Shown in pieces: positions 8,091 through 15,650 of a stretch of DNA of 64,000 nucleotides (positions are counted from its first letter, which is position 1; every line of letters begins with the position of its first letter). The notes under the pieces were generated by a model, which saw nothing but the letters and a program-made list of their open reading frames with translations, had not been told where the DNA came from and did no database searches. The position numbers and the translations under genes were made by a program. The DNA is from Candidatus Coproplasma stercoravium (GTDB lineage Bacteria; Bacillota; Clostridia; Christensenellales; Borkfalkiaceae). The stretch lies in NCBI GenBank assembly GCA_018713165.1, contig DVFR01000019.1, forward strand, positions 1 to 64,000, given 5' to 3'.

Positions 8091-8675
8091 ATGGGGCTTT
8101 TTAAAAGCAGGGAAGAAAAGGAGTTTGAAAAAAAGCGGCTCATAAAGCGCACGGTCTACAATATGAACAAGCAGATTGACGCGCTCGAAGAGCAGAAAAA
8201 GGTGTTCGTGCAGAAGGCGGTTGAGGCGAAGAAGAACGGGCTCGAGGCGCAGTACAACCTCGCGCTCACCGGCTATAAGATGACCCTTTTGCAGCAGAAG
8301 CGCGCGCAGGAGATGCTTCTGAATTTTGAAATAACTTCGCAGATGAAGGATATGACGCTCATGACCAAGCAGTTTCTGGGCGGCATGAGCGTGTTGAGCC
8401 GCGAGATGGCAAAACTTGCCGACGATAAGGAGTTCATCGAGGTGCAGAAGCAGTTCGATATCGCCATGGGCAAGGCCGAACGCCAGGCGGAGCAGATGGA
8501 TTTATTTATGGAGACCAGCCAGGATTCGTTTGCCGACGCAGCCAAATCGGGCGCGGTTGACGACAAGGAGATAGAGCAGAGCATAGAACAGATGGCGGGC
8601 GCGGGAGAGTTTTCCGACGAGGCGATTGACAAGGAGCTCGAGGACCTCAAAAAGAAAATTCAGGCGCAGATATAG
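8091..8675 (+). CDS. ESCRT-III (Vps2/Vps24)-like protein B with MIM1-like tail
   Basis: A 194-aa helical protein starting MGLFKSREEK, very like the MGLFGK start of Vps24/CHMP3. Basic helix 1 is about residues 14-48 (MNKQIDALEEQKKVFVQKA). Helix 2 is 50-82, and the Met-rich middle (QMKDMTLMTKQF, GGMSVLSREMAKL) recalls the Vps2/CHMP2 core. The second half is acidic. The C-terminus carries D176-x-x-I179-x-x-E182-L183-x-x-L186-K187, which fits the MIM1 spacing [DE]xxLxxRLxxL[KR] except Glu for Arg. MIM1 is the motif by which ESCRT-III proteins bind the Vps4 MIT domain. I judge homology likely but unproven without structure search. Confidence 0.65.
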   Translation: MGLFKSREEKEFEKKRLIKRTVYNMNKQIDALEEQKKVFVQKAVEAKKNGLEAQYNLALTGYKMTLLQQKRAQEMLLNFEITSQMKDMTLMTKQFLGGMSVLSREMAKLADDKEFIEVQKQFDIAMGKAERQAEQMDLFMETSQDSFADAAKSGAVDDKEIEQSIEQMAGAGEFSDEAIDKELEDLKKKIQAQI

Positions 8676-8781
8676 CCCGTTTGCCGCTCTTTTTGAAGGC
8701 TGCCGCCGCGCGTTTTTTTCGCGTTTGCGCGGCAGAGTATTTTAGATTAATGCGCCGCAATACAGCGCGGCGGAGGTTTGA

Positions 8782-10485
8782 ATGAAAGCAAATAACGACG
8801 TTCGCCCCGTGTTCTGCGACACGTGCGGCGGGCCGCTCAGATATTCGCAGGACGGGTTGGAGGCAACCTGCCCCTACTGCGGAAACAGATATAATTTCAG
8901 GGGCGGCAAGAGCGAGGCGCTCTCGCTCGCGCTCAGCCGCGCAAATTCCTATCGTCTCAACTGCGATTTCGACGAGGCGATACGCGAATATACCCTTATC
9001 ACCGAACGCAACCCCGATGACGCAGAGGCGTGGTGGGGGCTGGCGCTCAGCAAATACGGCATCGAATACGTGCCCGACCCGCGCACGGGCATGCGCGTGC
9101 CCACCTGTCACCGCACCGTTAAGGAGAGCATACTTTGCGACGAAAGCTATTTAAACGCCATAAAATACGCCGCGCCCGCACAGGCGGAGTCGTACAGGCT
9201 GAAGGCCGAACAGATTGAGCGGCTCCAGTCGGGGATAAAGTCGCGGCTTGCTCAGGAGGAGAGTTTCGACGTGTTCCTCTGTTTCCGCTCGGCGGATAAA
9301 AACGGCGCGCCGACAAAAGAGCGCACCGTTGCGCGCAGGATTTACGACGAACTTACCCGCCGCGGCATAAACACCTTTTTCTCGGAAGAGAGTTTAAAGG
9401 GCAGGCTGGGCGAGGACTACGAGCCTATAATCTACAAGGCACTGTATAGCTGCAGATTTTTTATACTCATTGCCACCAGCGCCGAAAACGTGAACACGGC
9501 GTGGGTTAAAAACGAGTGGTCGCGCTTCCGCGACAGGGTGTATGAAGAGCGCCTGAGTTCGGCGTGCTGCGCCGTGTTCGAAAATATTACGCCCGCCGAC
9601 CTGCCTTCATTTTTGCGCGGGCAGGGCGTAAACCTTGCAAAGTACCCCGCAGGCGGGTATGAGATTGAAATAGCCGACGCGCTCGAACGGCGCTTCAAAA
9701 GCTTTGGCGAAGAGCGGCAGCCGCAGTATCGGGCCGATTCCCGCGACGGGCTCAACGCCCTTCTGGATAAGGGCAGGTACGCGCTCACGCGCGGCGACTT
9801 CGTTTCGGCGGCAGCGGCGTTCAGCTCTGCAATCGACGAGGACGGCGACTGCGGCGAGGCGTGGCTGGGCGCGTTCATGGCGGAGCTCGAGGTGCGCTCG
9901 ATAAAGAACGAAAAGAAGTTTGCGCAGGAAATTTCGAACAGGCTGTGGTCGTCGGGCACGACCGTCGCCGAATGCCGTCGCAGGCTGGCGGCGAACGAGC
10001 ACATTCTGTACGCGCTCTCGTCGCCCTACTATAAAAACGCCGTAAAGTATTCCACAGCGGCCATGGCGCGCACTCTTTCGGGCGCAAAGAGCTACATAAT
10101 GGACATGGCGGATAAGTGCAACGCCGCCCTTAAACTCAGTCTGAATGAATGCGCCTCGCGCGAGAGCGCGGCAAGCTCTGCAGAGAGCGGCTATAACGAA
10201 AGTTACCGGGGCGGTTACGACGACTACGACTATGATAATACTTCAAATACGGCGTCGAACGCCGCCGCTTTTGCGGGCGGCGCGATTGCCGGCGGACTTT
10301 TGGGCGCGTTTCTCGGCGGCAGGCGCAGAAGGCGCCGCCCGCCAGTTCATATGGGCTTTATGCCCCCGCCCAGGCCTCCCCGTCCCGCGCCCCCGCGCGG
10401 ACCGCGCGTAAGGCCTTTCGGCGGGCCCCGCGGGCCCCGTTTCGGCGGAGGCCCCCGCATGGGAGGCCCCCGCGGAAGAAGGTAG
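8782..10485 (+). CDS. Zinc-ribbon/TIR protein 1 with glycine-zipper and Arg/Pro/Gly tail
   Basis: A 567-aa multidomain protein. A zinc ribbon uses C12/C15/C30/C33, then a helical TPR-like segment spans about 43-155. The TIR domain is about 161-305 (SFDVFLCFRSAD at 161-172, FFILIATSAEN at 226-236, WVKNEW at 241-246). E245 aligns with the catalytic Glu of NADase TIRs, so NAD cleavage is possible. A second TPR-like region is about 324-370. A glycine-zipper hydrophobic stretch (about 495-513) leads into six Arg and a Pro/Gly/Arg tail. GGAGG precedes the ATG. The paralogue next door shares the first ~300 residues. Confidence 0.85.
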   Translation: MKANNDVRPVFCDTCGGPLRYSQDGLEATCPYCGNRYNFRGGKSEALSLALSRANSYRLNCDFDEAIREYTLITERNPDDAEAWWGLALSKYGIEYVPDPRTGMRVPTCHRTVKESILCDESYLNAIKYAAPAQAESYRLKAEQIERLQSGIKSRLAQEESFDVFLCFRSADKNGAPTKERTVARRIYDELTRRGINTFFSEESLKGRLGEDYEPIIYKALYSCRFFILIATSAENVNTAWVKNEWSRFRDRVYEERLSSACCAVFENITPADLPSFLRGQGVNLAKYPAGGYEIEIADALERRFKSFGEERQPQYRADSRDGLNALLDKGRYALTRGDFVSAAAAFSSAIDEDGDCGEAWLGAFMAELEVRSIKNEKKFAQEISNRLWSSGTTVAECRRRLAANEHILYALSSPYYKNAVKYSTAAMARTLSGAKSYIMDMADKCNAALKLSLNECASRESAASSAESGYNESYRGGYDDYDYDNTSNTASNAAAFAGGAIAGGLLGAFLGGRRRRRRPPVHMGFMPPPRPPRPAPPRGPRVRPFGGPRGPRFGGGPRMGGPRGRR

Positions 10486-10566
10486 CGCCGGGGGCAACGC
10501 GTTGCATATTCACGGATAATTGCGCTATATATGCGGGGCAATTTTATCCGAGGCAGAGGGAAATAT

Positions 10567-12297
10567 ATGAAAAATTACGTTCTTAACTGCGAATCGTGCG
10601 GCGGAGCGCTCGAATATTCGCCCGACGGGCTCTCGGCGGTCTGCCCGTACTGCGGCAATAAGTATAATTTCCGCGGAGCCAAGAGCGAGGCGCTCACTTT
10701 GGCGCTCAACCGTGCGAACGCCATGCGCGCGGCGTGCGACTTCGACGGCGCCATGCGCGAATATACTCTCATTACCGAACGCAATCCCGGCGACGCCGAG
10801 GCGTGGTGGGGGCTGGTTTTAAGCAAATACGGAATAGAGTACGTGCGCGACCCGCGTTCGGGTTTGCGCTTTCCCACCTGCCGCCGCACCATAAATAAAA
10901 GCATACTTTCGGACGAAAGTTATTTGAACGCCATAAAATATGCCGCGCCCGCACAGGCAGAGCAGTACAAATCGCGCGCGGCCGACATCGAGAGGCTTCA
11001 GAGCGCGATAAAGGCGCGGCTTGCGCAGGAGGAGGACTACGACGTGTTTCTCTCCTTCCGCTCGGCCGACGAAAACGGCGCGCCGACAAAAGAGCGCACT
11101 GTTGCGCGCAGAATATACGACGAACTCACCCGCCGCGGCATAAAGACCTTCTATTCGGAGGAGAGCTTAAAGGGCAGGCTGGGCGAGGACTATGAACCGA
11201 TAATCTACAAGGCGCTGTACAGCTGCAAATTTTTTATACTCATTGCCGCCTGCGCCGAAAATATAAACACGCCGTGGGTTAAAAACGAGTGGTCGCGCTT
11301 CCGCGACCGCGCGGAGGAAGAGGGGCTGTACGGCGCCTGCTGCGCCGTTTTTTGCGATATTTCTCCCTCCGACCTTCCGCCCTTTCTGCGTTCGCGGCAG
11401 GGCGTAAACCTTGCAAAGTATCCCGCAGGCGGGTATGAGATAGAACTTGCCGACAATATAGAGTCGCTCCTTTCGCGTTCATCCTTCCGCACGGCAGTAA
11501 AAACGGGCGCAAAGGCGCAGAATATTTCGGGCACGGCGTTGCTCACGCGGGCGTGGCAGGACCTCGCCGACGAAATGTACGAGAGCGCGAACACCAAATT
11601 TTTGCAGGCGCTCGAGGCAGACCCGTACTGCGGAGAGGCGTGGTGGGGTTGTTTCCTTGCGGGGCACAACGCGTACAGCGCGGGACTTGCCGCACAGAAT
11701 CTGACCTACGAGGACGCGCTCACGCTCAAAAACGACAGGAATCTGAAAAACGCCGAGAGGTACGGCGACGGGGAGCTCAAAGGCAAGGTGGCAAATTTCC
11801 GCAAAATGTGCGCCTTCCGCAGCAGCGAGCTTGCGGCGGCGTGCGATGCGGAGGCGAATGCGCTCGGCCGTTCCCTCGGGGAGCTGGCCGAACAGCGCAA
11901 AAGCGTTGCCGCCCTGCGCGAAAAGAAGTTCAAAAAGTTGGAGCGCTGCCGCAAAACGGCCTCGCGCGACCCTAAAATCATGATAAGGATGCTCGCAGTA
12001 GCAGTTATTTTCTTCATCATGATATTCAGCATAATAGGCGTGGTTGCCGAAGAAGCCGTGCTCTTCTACGTCGGTATGGGCATGGCGGGCATGTGCGCGC
12101 TGGCGATGATAATGAGTTATTTCGCAATGAAGCACAACGTCGCCGAGGCGAAGAGCCAGTCGGCACAGTTGGAGGCGGATATTGCCGGGCTTGACGAAAG
12201 GCTGAGAAAAATGGGCGAAGAGCGCGAAAAGGGCGAGATTGCCCTCGACGAAAAGAGAAGGCAGTCGGCGGCGTTCAAGGCAATATTCAATGTGTAA
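10567..12297 (+). CDS. Zinc-ribbon/TIR protein 2 with two-helix membrane anchor
   Basis: A 576-aa paralogue of the preceding gene. Zinc ribbon C8/C11/C26/C29, TPR-like region about 40-150, TIR domain about 157-302 (DYDVFLSFRSAD at 157-168; WVKNEW at 237-242 with candidate catalytic E241), TPR-like segment about 327-370. The C-terminal half differs: a basic coiled coil, two hydrophobic helices (about 471-492 and 497-520) and a final coiled coil (about 525-570). Start 10567 follows AGAGGGA; an in-frame ATG at 10531 has no ribosome site. Duplication followed by replacement of the C-terminus is the simplest history. Confidence 0.85.
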   Translation: MKNYVLNCESCGGALEYSPDGLSAVCPYCGNKYNFRGAKSEALTLALNRANAMRAACDFDGAMREYTLITERNPGDAEAWWGLVLSKYGIEYVRDPRSGLRFPTCRRTINKSILSDESYLNAIKYAAPAQAEQYKSRAADIERLQSAIKARLAQEEDYDVFLSFRSADENGAPTKERTVARRIYDELTRRGIKTFYSEESLKGRLGEDYEPIIYKALYSCKFFILIAACAENINTPWVKNEWSRFRDRAEEEGLYGACCAVFCDISPSDLPPFLRSRQGVNLAKYPAGGYEIELADNIESLLSRSSFRTAVKTGAKAQNISGTALLTRAWQDLADEMYESANTKFLQALEADPYCGEAWWGCFLAGHNAYSAGLAAQNLTYEDALTLKNDRNLKNAERYGDGELKGKVANFRKMCAFRSSELAAACDAEANALGRSLGELAEQRKSVAALREKKFKKLERCRKTASRDPKIMIRMLAVAVIFFIMIFSIIGVVAEEAVLFYVGMGMAGMCALAMIMSYFAMKHNVAEAKSQSAQLEADIAGLDERLRKMGEEREKGEIALDEKRRQSAAFKAIFNV

Positions 12298-12389
12298 AAA
12301 TATGCGGACGCGTTATAGCGCAGAGCGGTAAAATAACGGCTTAAATTAAATTGCCCCGCGCATATGCGCGAAGCAATCGGGGGTAAAAC

Positions 12390-13508
12390 ATGTACGACCT
12401 GAACATGAGCATGCTCAACGACCAGTTCAATATGTATTATGCCGCTGCAAAAAAGGCATACGAGGGCGGCAACGGCGCGCTTGCAAAGCGCAACTATATG
12501 CTCGCCGCCGAAACGCTGTTAAAGCTTGCCAAAAACTCCACTCCCAAGCTCAAAGAGGCGCGCGTCGAACGCGCCAAACGGCTCATATCCATAGCCGAAA
12601 ATATCGACGACGCGGTGGCGCGCAAAAAGTTCCCCGCGGGGGAGGACATGGAGGAGAAACAGGACGACGACGGCGGGCGCGAGTGGGCGGCGGCAGAGGT
12701 GCCCGACGTGCACTTTTCCGACATAGCGGGGCTGGACGACGTTAAAAAGGCGATAACCACCCGCATGATAAACCCCGTAAAGTACCCCGAAAAGTACAAA
12801 CTTTACAACAAAAAGACGGGCGGCGGCGTGCTGCTCTTCGGCCCTCCGGGGACGGGCAAGACGATGATTGCAAAGGCAATTGCCTGCGAGGTCGGCGCCA
12901 AATTTTATGCCGTAAAGGGCTCCGACGTGGTCAGCAAATGGGTGGGCGAATCGGAAAAGAACATAAACTCGCTCTTTGAAACGGCGCGCGCCGACGACCT
13001 TGCCATAATTTTTATCGACGAAATGGACTCGCTCATAGGCAGGCGCGGCGTGGATACTCACAACGACAAGCGCGTAAACGAATTTTTGCAGCAGATAGAC
13101 GGTTTTTCGGGCAAGAGCCCCAACCTTCTGCTTCTCGGCGCAACCAACCGCCCGTGGGATATCGACGGCGCGGCGCTCCGCCCGGGCAGGTTTTCGCAAA
13201 AGATATACGTACCCCTGCCCGACGAGCCCGCACGAAGATTTTTGTTTGAAAAGTCGCTCAAAGGCGCGCCCGTTGCCGATGACGTGGACGTCGGCGAGCT
13301 TGTAAAACTTACCGACGGCTATTCGGGCGCCGACATAGAGGAGGTGTGCGACCGCGCGAAAGAGGATCCGCTTTTAAAGTCCATCTCGACCGACTCCGTC
13401 GTGCCCGTAACGCGCGCCGACTTTTTAAACGCGCTCGAACTCGTCCCTCCCTCCGTATCCGAAAAGGAGATAGAGCGGTTTGAAAGGTTTATCGAAACGG
13501 GCGAGTAA
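12390..13508 (+). CDS. Vps4-like AAA ATPase with MIT-like N-terminal domain
   Basis: A 372-aa single-AAA protein. Residues about 10-75 form a predicted three-helix bundle with MIT-like spacing (AAAKKAYEGG, ALAKRNYMLAAETLLKLAK, RVERAKRLISIAENI). After an acidic linker the AAA core has Walker A GPPGTGKT (151-158), pore loop KWVGESEK (183-190, Vps4-like), Walker B IIFIDEMDSL (206-215), sensor-1 GATN (250-253), arginine fingers R264/R267 and VPLPDEPAR (274-282) as in the Vps4/katanin/spastin clade. ALRPGRF is closer to FtsH/Cdc48. It has no membrane helix or protease, so it is not FtsH. With two ESCRT-III-like genes in the same cassette, filament disassembly is the likely job. Confidence 0.82.
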   Translation: MYDLNMSMLNDQFNMYYAAAKKAYEGGNGALAKRNYMLAAETLLKLAKNSTPKLKEARVERAKRLISIAENIDDAVARKKFPAGEDMEEKQDDDGGREWAAAEVPDVHFSDIAGLDDVKKAITTRMINPVKYPEKYKLYNKKTGGGVLLFGPPGTGKTMIAKAIACEVGAKFYAVKGSDVVSKWVGESEKNINSLFETARADDLAIIFIDEMDSLIGRRGVDTHNDKRVNEFLQQIDGFSGKSPNLLLLGATNRPWDIDGAALRPGRFSQKIYVPLPDEPARRFLFEKSLKGAPVADDVDVGELVKLTDGYSGADIEEVCDRAKEDPLLKSISTDSVVPVTRADFLNALELVPPSVSEKEIERFERFIETGE

Positions 13509-13626
13509 AATATAAAAGGTGGATAAAAATAAAAAAATCATATCGCAATTTTTTTGCCTATGGGCGGTTAATTGCGGCATAGTGCGCGTGTAATTTATAA
13601 AAATTGTAAATTAACGGGGTGTAAAA

Positions 13627-14481
13627 ATGGGCAATATATGCAGAACGTGCGGCGGCGAGTGCGTGCTCGTCCGCGACGACGGCGAAGTTAAGGAATACAG
13701 ATGTGTCTGTTGCGACAATATCTATCTCGTGCGCAGGGGCGAACAGTTTCCCTCGTTTGAAGAGCGCAGGGCGGCTAAGCCCGCTTTCGCAAAGCCCGCC
13801 CCGCAGGCAGGCGGCGGAGACCCGGCGTTGCCGCGCGCCGTTAACGGATATACACGGGCCGAAAGGGCCGCGCCCGAAGAGACGGGCGGCGGGCGGCTGG
13901 ACGGCGCAGGCGTATACGCAAAGTGCATAAACAGCGTTATAGAGGTGCGCGCGCGCCGCAAAAATACAATTTTTTCGGGCTCGGGTTTCGTAATTGAAGG
14001 CGGATATGCCATAACCAACGCGCACGTCGTGGCGGAGGGCGGAACTCCTGCCGAAAGGATAGAGGCGTACGCCTGCGGCAAGACATTTACCGCCGTGATT
14101 GTGGAGGTTGGTACAAAGAAATTCGGCGATGACCTCGCGCTACTTAAACTTGCGGGCGCACCCGCGGAGCTTAAAGCCGTTAAGTTTGCCGAAGAGGATG
14201 AGATAAAGAACGGGCAGACGCTGTTCGTCATAGGCAACTCGCTCGGCGGCGGCACCTGCATAACCAGCGGAATCGTGTCGGACAGGCGCCGCACGCTCGA
14301 AGGCAAGCCCAGGCTGATGACCGACTGCGCCGTAAACCGCGGCAACTCGGGCGGCCCCGTGTTCAACGACCGCGGCGAGGTCGCGGGGGCGATTGTCGCC
14401 GTTACCACGACGGCTGAGGGAATGAACTACGCCGTACCCGTCGACGTCGTGCAAAAATTCATAAAATTCTGCGGCCTCTGA
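13627..14481 (+). CDS. Zinc-ribbon trypsin-like serine protease
   Basis: A 284-aa cytosolic protease of the trypsin/DegP-like fold. The N-terminal zinc ribbon uses C5/C8/C26/C29, then a Pro/Ala/Gly-rich linker (about 45-92). The catalytic triad is H133 (ITNAHVV), D169 (DDLALLKL) and S241 (NRGNSGGPVF), all intact. No signal peptide, transmembrane helix or PDZ domain is present, unlike HtrA proteins, so it should act inside the cell. It closes the cassette and shares the zinc-ribbon start with both TIR proteins, suggesting recruitment to the same complex. Targets unknown. Confidence 0.84.
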   Translation: MGNICRTCGGECVLVRDDGEVKEYRCVCCDNIYLVRRGEQFPSFEERRAAKPAFAKPAPQAGGGDPALPRAVNGYTRAERAAPEETGGGRLDGAGVYAKCINSVIEVRARRKNTIFSGSGFVIEGGYAITNAHVVAEGGTPAERIEAYACGKTFTAVIVEVGTKKFGDDLALLKLAGAPAELKAVKFAEEDEIKNGQTLFVIGNSLGGGTCITSGIVSDRRRTLEGKPRLMTDCAVNRGNSGGPVFNDRGEVAGAIVAVTTTAEGMNYAVPVDVVQKFIKFCGL

Positions 14482-14523
14482 TTGGTTAAAATAATACAGC
14501 GGCTGTTTACGGAGCAAAACTGT

Positions 14524-14564
14524 GCCCGCGCCTTTAAAGTTTAAGCAAGGCGCGGGCGTTTTGT
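14524..14564 (+). terminator. Terminator closing the ESCRT/TIR-like cassette
   Basis: Stem GCCCGCGCCTT / AAGGCGCGGGC with a 12-nt loop, followed by GTTTTG. The T-run is short. Confidence 0.65.
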
Positions 14565-14643
14565 ATGCTCCTCAAAGCCGTGGCGTTTGCGGCATGAGTA
14601 ATCGGCGTGAACTTAATTTCACAAAACTTTAACCGCCGCGGTA

Positions 14644-14672
14644 TTGACAGAACGGCTTTTCGGTCATATAAT
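14644..14672 (+). promoter_or_regulatory. Consensus promoter of the MacB-type ABC operon
   Basis: TTGACA (14644-14649), 17-nt spacer, TATAAT (14667-14672): a perfect sigma-A promoter, about 95 nt before the start codon. Confidence 0.88.
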
Positions 14673-14710
14673 GAAATTGAAAATATGTAAACGGTAAAAA
14701 TTATTAACGG

Positions 14711-14756
14711 CATTGTCATATTTTTTGATAACAAATAATGCGTTTATATGACAATG
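14711..14756. promoter_or_regulatory. Inverted repeat before the ABC operon start
   Basis: Arms CATTGTCATAT (14711-14721) and ATATGACAATG (14746-14756) are perfect 11-bp complements separated by 24 nt, ending one base before the GGGGAGGA ribosome site. It may bind the MarR protein encoded at the end of the operon, or act as an RNA hairpin controlling translation. Confidence 0.6.
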
Positions 14757-14768
14757 CGGGGAGGACTT

Positions 14769-15470
14769 ATGAGTTTCGTTCAGTTTACAGACGTGTGCAA
14801 GTACTACACCATGGGCGACAACGTGATAAAGGCCGCCAACGGCGTAAATTTCACCATTGAAAAGGGCGAATTCTGCGTAATCGTCGGCCCTTCGGGTGCC
14901 GGCAAAACCACCGTTTTAAACATGCTGGGCGGCATGGACGGCGTAACTTCGGGTGAAATTCTCGTCGACGGGGTTAAGGTAAGCGACTTCAACGAAAAAA
15001 AGCTCACCGAATACCGCCGCTACGCCGTTGGTTTCGTGTTCCAGTTTTATAACCTCATTCAGAACCTTACGGCGATAGAAAACGTGGAGATTGCGTCGGA
15101 GATATGCAAAAACCCGCTCGATGCGGCGCAGACCCTCGTCGAGGTCGGACTTTCAGACAGAATGAAGAATTTCCCCGCCCAGCTCTCGGGCGGCGAACAG
15201 CAGAGGGTATCCATTGCCCGCGCGATTGCCAAAAACCCCAAACTGCTCCTCTGCGACGAGCCCACGGGCGCGCTCGACTACGAGACGGGCAAAAATATTT
15301 TAAAACTTCTGCACGACGTCTGCCGCCACAACGAAAAGACGGTAATAGTCATAACGCATAACTCTGCAATCACGCAGATGGCCGACAGGGTAATACACAT
15401 AAAGAACGGCACGGTCGTGGGGGAAGAGGTTAATTCCAGTCCTATGACTGTTGAAGAGATTGAGTGGTAA
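14769..15470 (+). CDS. ABC transporter ATP-binding protein, MacB/LolD type
   Basis: Energises the large FtsX-type permease encoded downstream. The 233-aa protein has Walker [10 protein letters not shown] (about 41-49), Q-loop QFYNLIQN, signature LSGGEQQR, Walker [13 protein letters not shown] and the H-loop in VITHN, all intact. The MacB/LolD subfamily is indicated by [12 protein letters not shown]. Start 14769 is chosen because GGGGAGGA lies 3-11 nt upstream; an earlier in-frame start at 14748 falls inside the inverted repeat. A dispersed repeat separates it from the permease. Confidence 0.93.
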   Translation: MSFVQFTDVCKYYTMGDNVIKAANGVNFTIEKGEFCVIVGPSGAGKTTVLNMLGGMDGVTSGEILVDGVKVSDFNEKKLTEYRRYAVGFVFQFYNLIQNLTAIENVEIASEICKNPLDAAQTLVEVGLSDRMKNFPAQLSGGEQQRVSIARAIAKNPKLLLCDEPTGALDYETGKNILKLLHDVCRHNEKTVIVITHNSAITQMADRVIHIKNGTVVGEEVNSSPMTVEEIEW

Positions 15471-15483
15471 TTCCCGCTTTGAT

Positions 15484-15584
15484 AAGCTTCGCAATACTGT
15501 GTCGCACTGCGGTAACCTTCGGTCATTTACGCTCAGGTAAACTCCCTCAGGCTGTCCTCGCACTCCTTGTCTTGCTCGCTTCTG
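15484..15584 (+). repeat. Dispersed intergenic repeat 'GCAATACTGTGT', copy 1
   Basis: About 100 bp shared with 44450-44552: GCAATACTGTGT, then TTCGGTCAT, ACTCCCTCA and CTTGTCTTGCT.GCTTCTG in the same order and spacing. This copy sits inside an operon, between the ATPase and permease genes. Confidence 0.75.
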
Positions 15585-15650
15585 AAAACGGGAAGGGTTT
15601 GCAAAATTTTCACCTTTTCAGTGTGCATATTGCCTTTTTAAGAGGTCACT

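Noticed and set aside
12390-13508. FtsH-type protease
   Set aside because: No membrane helices and no HEXXH zinc-protease domain; pore and PLP motifs are of the Vps4/katanin clade.
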